A DNA stretch of 64,000 nt from Desulfosarcina sp. (GTDB lineage: Bacteria > Desulfobacterota > Desulfobacteria > Desulfobacterales > Desulfosarcinaceae), in the NCBI GenBank assembly GCA_014237405.1, contig JABZFO010000175.1, positions 1 to 64,000 on the forward strand, written 5' to 3'. Shown one piece after another: positions 59,299 to 64,000 of this stretch; within the stretch, counting starts at the first letter, position 1; each line of letters opens with the position of its first letter. Below the pieces are notes generated by a model that saw nothing but the letters and a program-made list of their open reading frames with translations, did no database searches and was not told the origin of the DNA. The position numbers were made by a program, and so were the translations under genes.

Positions 59299-59460
59299 CT
59301 CGTAAAAAGTCACATTTCAGACGGTTTCGTAAAAAGTTCGAGATCAAGGCTTGCGAATCCCTAGGAATACCGCTAACGCGGGTGCCGTAGGCAGCGTACT
59401 TAGCGTACTCCGCAGTGACGAGGGATGAAGCGTAACGCAGATATCGGACTTTTTACGAGG
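59299..59460. repeat. inverted-repeat element with CTCGTAAAAAGT ends, overlaps tssC 3' end
   Basis: CTCGTAAAAAGT (59299-59310) vs ACTTTTTACGAG (59448-59459); another TCGTAAAAAGT at 59327-59337. Confidence 0.75.
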
Positions 59461-60908
59461 CCTTCTAACTGATAATGGGGACGCAAGAAGAACTTGGCGC
59501 TATAATATCCCGGATTGCCTTCAATATCCTCAACCACCACTTCCGCGGCGGATAATGGGTACCTGGACTTGACACTTTCCGAAGCGGTCGGGTCCGTGGT
59601 GACATACTTGGTGATCCAGTTGTTCAGCCAGGATTCTACGTCGCTACGTTCCGCAAAGGAGCCCACTTTGTCGCGCACGATACACTTCAAATAGTGGGCA
59701 AAGCGACAGGTCGCAAATAGATACGGCAGCCTCGCGCCCAGGTTCGCATTGGCGGTGGCGTCGGGATCATCAAACTCCGCGGGGCTATGTAAAGATTGCG
59801 CACCCACGAATACCGCATAGTCGGTATTCTTCCAGTGGGAAAGCGGCATTAATCCATTCTTGGCCAACTCCGCTTCCCTGCGGTCCGTAATGGCGATTTC
59901 GGTAGGACATTTCATGTCCACGCCACCATCGTCCGTGGGAAACGTATGGGTCGGCAAGCCCTCCACCATGCCGCCGCTCTCGGCACCCCGAATTTGTGAA
60001 CACCAGCCGTAAAGTTTGAATGCCCGGTTGATGTTGACGCCCATTGCATAGGCAGAATTGGACCAGCAGTATTTTGAATGATCGGCACCTTCGGTGTCCT
60101 CTTCGAAGTCAAATTCCTCCACCGGCTCGGTTTTTGCGCCGTAGGGAATGCGGGACAAGAATCTGGGCATCGTCAGTCCAATATACCGGGAGTCATCCGA
60201 GTCTCGAAGGGAGCGCCAGGAAGCATACTCGGCAGTTTGTAGAATTTTGGTCAAATCCCGCGGATTCCCCAACTCCTGCCACGTATCCATGTTCATCAGG
60301 CCCGGATCGGCGGCAGAAATAAACGGCGCATGTGCCGCCGCGGCAATCTCCGCCACACCCTTCAGAATCTCCACATTCTGCGGCGTGTGATCAAAGGTAT
60401 AGTCACCGACGAGACACCCATATGGTTCGCCGCCCGGTGTACCGAATTCGTCCTCGTACATCTTTTTGAACAACGGGCTCTGATCCCAGGCAGTACCCTT
60501 AAATTTTTTCAGGGTCTTGCCTAAATCTTTCTTGGTCAGGTTCAACACCCTGATCTTGAGCTGCTCATCCGTCTCCGTATTATTGATCAGATGGGATAAC
60601 CCGCGCCAAGTACCTTCCAACTGCTGAAAATTTTGATGATGCATGATCAAATTGATCTGCTCACTTAGTTTTTTATCGATTTCGGCAACGATTGATTCTA
60701 TGGTCCTGACCGCATCGTCGGAAATCAACGCGGTCTGTTCCAATGCCGACGCCGCCAATGTCTGCACCGCGGTTTGCACCGCCTCACGTGCCCGATCAGT
60801 CTTGGGCTTGAATTCCTTTTTAAGAAGCCCCTCAAACTCACTCATCTCCATGGATTGGGCTTCCGCCGACTCTGCAGCGGCATCCTTGCTTAAATCTGCC
60901 ATGATCAA
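59400..60908 (-). CDS. tssC: T6SS sheath large subunit TssC, C-terminus replaced by repeat-derived residues
   Basis: QQLEGTWRGLSHLI, GDYTFDHTPQNVEIL, RFLSRIPYG, AHYLKCIVRDKVGSF, FFLRPHYQLEGL then VKSPISALRFIPRHCGVR. Confidence 0.94.
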   Translation of the reverse strand: MIMADLSKDAAAESAEAQSMEMSEFEGLLKKEFKPKTDRAREAVQTAVQTLAASALEQTALISDDAVRTIESIVAEIDKKLSEQINLIMHHQNFQQLEGTWRGLSHLINNTETDEQLKIRVLNLTKKDLGKTLKKFKGTAWDQSPLFKKMYEDEFGTPGGEPYGCLVGDYTFDHTPQNVEILKGVAEIAAAAHAPFISAADPGLMNMDTWQELGNPRDLTKILQTAEYASWRSLRDSDDSRYIGLTMPRFLSRIPYGAKTEPVEEFDFEEDTEGADHSKYCWSNSAYAMGVNINRAFKLYGWCSQIRGAESGGMVEGLPTHTFPTDDGGVDMKCPTEIAITDRREAELAKNGLMPLSHWKNTDYAVFVGAQSLHSPAEFDDPDATANANLGARLPYLFATCRFAHYLKCIVRDKVGSFAERSDVESWLNNWITKYVTTDPTASESVKSRYPLSAAEVVVEDIEGNPGYYSAKFFLRPHYQLEGLVKSPISALRFIPRHCGVR

Positions 60909-61438
60909 CCTTCCTCTTTCGTCTTTTCAGATCCTTCATCCGGATTGGGTGTCGAGGACAATGCCTGCATAAGTGCCGGATCGTTCAAAAGCCGGGCAAC
61001 AAGTTCCTCGGCACCACCCTTGCCGTCCATATAAGTTAATAAGTTGGCCAATTCGGTTCGGGCGGTGAGCAGTTTGTTTAACGCACCAACCTTTTGGGCG
61101 ATTGCGGCCGGTGAGAAATCATCCATGCTTTCAAAAGTAAGGTCGACGTTGAGATTGCCTTCACCGGTCAGGGTGTTGGGAACCTGAAATGCGACCCGCG
61201 GTTTCGCTGATTTCATGCGTTCATCGAAATTATCCACATCGATTTCCAGGAATTTGCGTTCTGCTACGGCGGGTAACGCCTCTTCCGGCTTTCCGGACAG
61301 ATCAGCCATCACCCCCATCACAAATGGCAGGTTGATGGTCTGCTCCGCTCCGTAGGTCTCCAGATCATACTCTATCTGCACCCTCGGCGCTCTATTGCGT
61401 GCAATAAATTTCTGACTACTTGCTTTTCCCTTGGCCAT
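60905..61438 (-). CDS. tssB: T6SS sheath small subunit TssB
   Basis: RVQIEYDLETYGAEQTINLPFVMGVMADLSG...KKL-type C-term LLNDPALMQAL. Confidence 0.95.
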   Translation of the reverse strand: MAKGKASSQKFIARNRAPRVQIEYDLETYGAEQTINLPFVMGVMADLSGKPEEALPAVAERKFLEIDVDNFDERMKSAKPRVAFQVPNTLTGEGNLNVDLTFESMDDFSPAAIAQKVGALNKLLTARTELANLLTYMDGKGGAEELVARLLNDPALMQALSSTPNPDEGSEKTKEEG

Positions 61439-61531
61439 GATTTTTTCTCCCTTCTTTTTTATACAAGGAACCTAATAATAACAAGGTGTTGTAAGCTATT
61501 CCGTATTTTCTACAAGACGCAGCGTTGTAAA

Positions 61532-62680
61532 TCAATCTTCGGGCAGATCCGCTTCCCCACTGACCATTTGCACTTGGGACATGGCATCCGGAGAAAGATC
61601 GCGAATGATGTCCACGAAACTTCTACCGACAAGACGTTTGGCCCGCTTGATCAGCAAGGGTACCGGGCTGGATGGTTCACGCTGCTCGTAGTGGTTTATA
61701 ATCATGTCCAAGGCCTTGAGCACGTCTTGATTCGATGTGACCCGCCCGGACAACGCCTGCCCAGGGTCTCCACCGGAGGAGGTTGCCCGGTTTTCGGTGT
61801 CCGCTTGGGACTCGTTTGAATTGGATTGTTTACTGTCTAAAAAGGTTTTAATTTTTGTCTGGGTCTGCTTCAGCAATGACACATCCGGACCATATCCTCT
61901 TCGCTCCATGTACATCCCTGTTTTCGATTGCATCTGCTGCAACAGATGCTCAAGCCTGCTGAAATTTGGTGCGGCTGTCGTTCCCACGTGGTCAATTAAC
62001 ACGTGGTCCAAAACATGGAGATGCTCGAGGCAATCGCGCAGTCCCTGATCGGTGGTCTTTAAGGCTTCGATTTCAGCCTGCTCAAAAGCGGCGTCGATGA
62101 GCTGCATTGTGGGTAGAGCACTCGCCTCTGTCTCGGGTGTCGATATTTCACCTGATGCAATAAGCATTTGACGCAGGTTCGGATGGGGCAGGCGCGCATC
62201 CTCCGGCGCGCACAGAGGGATCTCCATCAATCGGGGAATGAATTTCATGGGATCCTGATCGCTCATGGCAGTCGGCGGGGGGGAGAGGGAGCTAATAATG
62301 TTCATCCGCTCCAGGGGGTCGTTGTCATCTTCGGGATCCAGTTGCGGATACAAATGGTCCCAGTAGCGCTCCACAACACCTCGCAACAAGGCCAGACCAT
62401 CACAAAAGCCCGACAACCCCTCCAGGCAGAGCGTCGAGGCGGTCAAATAGAGTATCAGTCTAAGATCCCGGCTACGCTCAAGCAATTCAAGACTCTGGCG
62501 GTAGACCTGCTTCCAGTCGGGTTCTTCGCCTTCCTGAATATAGTCGCCCACTTGTGTCTCCGCCTTGCCCTGGGCGATTCGCTCGAGTTCCAGAAAAGCA
62601 ACATCATAGGAGATGTCCTCTCCGCAGGGAGAGTCGGGTGAAATTTCGGTAAGGAGCGCTTCAACGTCGAAATTAGTCAC
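61532..62680 (-). CDS. tssA: T6SS protein TssA (ImpA N-terminal domain)
   Basis: ISPDSPCGEDISYDVAFLELERIAQGK...QVGDYIQEGEEPDWKQVYRQSLELLERSRDLRLILYLT. Confidence 0.92.
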   Translation of the reverse strand: MTNFDVEALLTEISPDSPCGEDISYDVAFLELERIAQGKAETQVGDYIQEGEEPDWKQVYRQSLELLERSRDLRLILYLTASTLCLEGLSGFCDGLALLRGVVERYWDHLYPQLDPEDDNDPLERMNIISSLSPPPTAMSDQDPMKFIPRLMEIPLCAPEDARLPHPNLRQMLIASGEISTPETEASALPTMQLIDAAFEQAEIEALKTTDQGLRDCLEHLHVLDHVLIDHVGTTAAPNFSRLEHLLQQMQSKTGMYMERRGYGPDVSLLKQTQTKIKTFLDSKQSNSNESQADTENRATSSGGDPGQALSGRVTSNQDVLKALDMIINHYEQREPSSPVPLLIKRAKRLVGRSFVDIIRDLSPDAMSQVQMVSGEADLPED

Positions 62681-62719
62681 AACACACCTCTATACAAGGA
62701 TTTTCTTTGTTGCTCGAAT

Positions 62720-62738
62720 ACTTTTTACGAGTTTATCA
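62720..62738. repeat. 19-bp inverted copy of the tssC-end repeat terminus
   Basis: ACTTTTTACGAGTTTATCA equals reverse complement of 59292-59310 TGATAAACTCGTAAAAAGT. Confidence 0.7.
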
Positions 62739-63009
62739 ATACTTACCGGTACACTCTCAAATTTTTCACGAATTTCATCCTTTCTCACCTAAAGGGATAT
62801 AGGTCGGAGAGGGTTCTCAGCATGCGGGATACATCCATAGGCTTCCAGTGATTCCATCTGGATATTTGGTGTCAACCATGATAGTTGAAATGACTTGTAA
62901 TTCTTATATCATTTATATCATTCAAGTTTCAAGCTGTAAACATTTATTCTTCCCTTCCTATGAAGGTTCTGAAAGGGTAGCGGCACCGGACCATACAGGC
63001 GGGTGCGTA

Positions 63010-64000
63010 ATGAAACGGAAGTCACGAATACGAAAACCAAGGCGGACACGCTCCACGGTCAACAAGGCTTTGGGAGCGGCATTGAAACTTCATCGTGCCG
63101 GTCGGTTAGCCGATGCAAAACAGGCATACGAGCATATGCTGCGGGCTCATCCTGATTGCGCGGAGGCGCTATATCTCCTTGGTGTGCTGTTTCACAGAAT
63201 CGGAAGTCCGAATGAGTCAATCGCATTGATCCATAGGGCGCTTGCGCTGCGGCCTAACTTCACTGAAGCTCAAAACGATCTGGGGAACGTGCTGCACGAA
63301 GCGGGACAGCTTGAAGAAGCTGCTTCGGTCTTCCGCAAACTCATACGATTCAAGCCACAGCACGCAGATGCGTGCAACAATCTGGGGGTGGTTTTAAAGG
63401 ATCAAGGAAAACACGAGGAAGCGGTTACAGCCTTTAAGAAAGCGATCCAACTGAACCCGAAGAACGCTGGTCAACACTACAACCTTGGCAACGCCTTGAA
63501 GAAGTTAGGTCGATTCGATGAGGCTGTGGCGGCCTACCGCTTAGTCATCGAGCTGGAACCGTTCCACACCGACGCATGTCAAAGTCTGGCCGCTACTCTG
63601 CGCAGGGCGGGAAGGTTACATGAATCCCAAGAGGCTCTCCGGCATTGGCTTCAGCAAGACTCCGAAAACCCGATCGCTCAACACATGCTGATCGCATGTT
63701 CGGACGGAGAGCCACCGTCGCGGGCCTCCGACGCGTATGTGCGGCAGGTCTTCGACCGATTTGCCAACACTTTTGACGAGGAATTGCAGGAACTCGGTTA
63801 TCAGGGGCCGCAGGTACTGGCCGCTGCGATCACACAAGAATTTAACCCTGAAGAGAAGTCACTCGACGTTTTAGACGCCGGATGCGGCACCGGCCTATGC
63901 GGCCCGGTGTTGCGGCGCTATGCCCGCAAACTGGTGGGCGTTGATTTGTCACCCGCCATGCTGGATAGGGCGCGACGGTTGAGTGTCTATGATGAGCTGG
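63010..64000 (+). CDS. TPR + SAM methyltransferase protein, truncated by window end (absent from supplied ORF track)
   Basis: My translation: MKRKSRIRKPRRTRSTVNKALGAALKLHRAGRLADAKQAYEHML...(TPR)...VLDAGCGTGLCGPVLRRYARKLVGVDLSPAMLDRARRL, open to the edge. Confidence 0.88.
   Translation, partial: MKRKSRIRKPRRTRSTVNKALGAALKLHRAGRLADAKQAYEHMLRAHPDCAEALYLLGVLFHRIGSPNESIALIHRALALRPNFTEAQNDLGNVLHEAGQLEEAASVFRKLIRFKPQHADACNNLGVVLKDQGKHEEAVTAFKKAIQLNPKNAGQHYNLGNALKKLGRFDEAVAAYRLVIELEPFHTDACQSLAATLRRAGRLHESQEALRHWLQQDSENPIAQHMLIACSDGEPPSRASDAYVRQVFDRFANTFDEELQELGYQGPQVLAAAITQEFNPEEKSLDVLDAGCGTGLCGPVLRRYARKLVGVDLSPAMLDRARRLSVYDEL

Overview
This looks like a Desulfobacterota (deltaproteobacterial)-type chromosome segment; taxonomy is inferred from gene content only. 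Left part (about 0-32 kb) is housekeeping: PAS sensor kinase plus sigma-54 response regulator, a small Cys-rich protein, gdhA, tRNA-Leu(TAA), maf, YggS, queH, M48 peptidase, GAF-PilB/GspE ATPase, ACT protein, phenylacetate-CoA ligase, enoyl-CoA hydratase, AmiC-type amidase, mutS, UPF0280, dGTPase-like, TPR proteins, RpoH-type sigma factor, tRNA-Arg(TCT), HDOD and PilZ proteins. Right part (about 32.7-62.7 kb) is a type VI secretion locus: Ser/Thr kinases, PP2C phosphatase, FHA, methyltransferase, DUF4150/PAAR-like, DUF3540, two pentapeptide-repeat proteins (one DUF2169), VgrG, Hcp, ClpV, TssG, TssF, TssE, ImpE/TagJ, TssC, TssB, TssA. TssJ/K/L/M are not in the window. A TPR-methyltransferase ORF missing from the supplied track runs off the right edge. 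The most striking signal is that at least seven conserved genes appear to have lost a short internal block of about 20-35 codons: maf, gspE/pilB, ACT, mutS (twice), a Ser/Thr kinase, the DUF4150/methyltransferase boundary, and clpV (Walker A region). This is either a systematic assembly artefact or real erosion and must be settled before any functional claim. Several palindromic MITE-like elements are also present; two of them supply the C-terminus and stop codon of the adjacent gene (queH, tssC).
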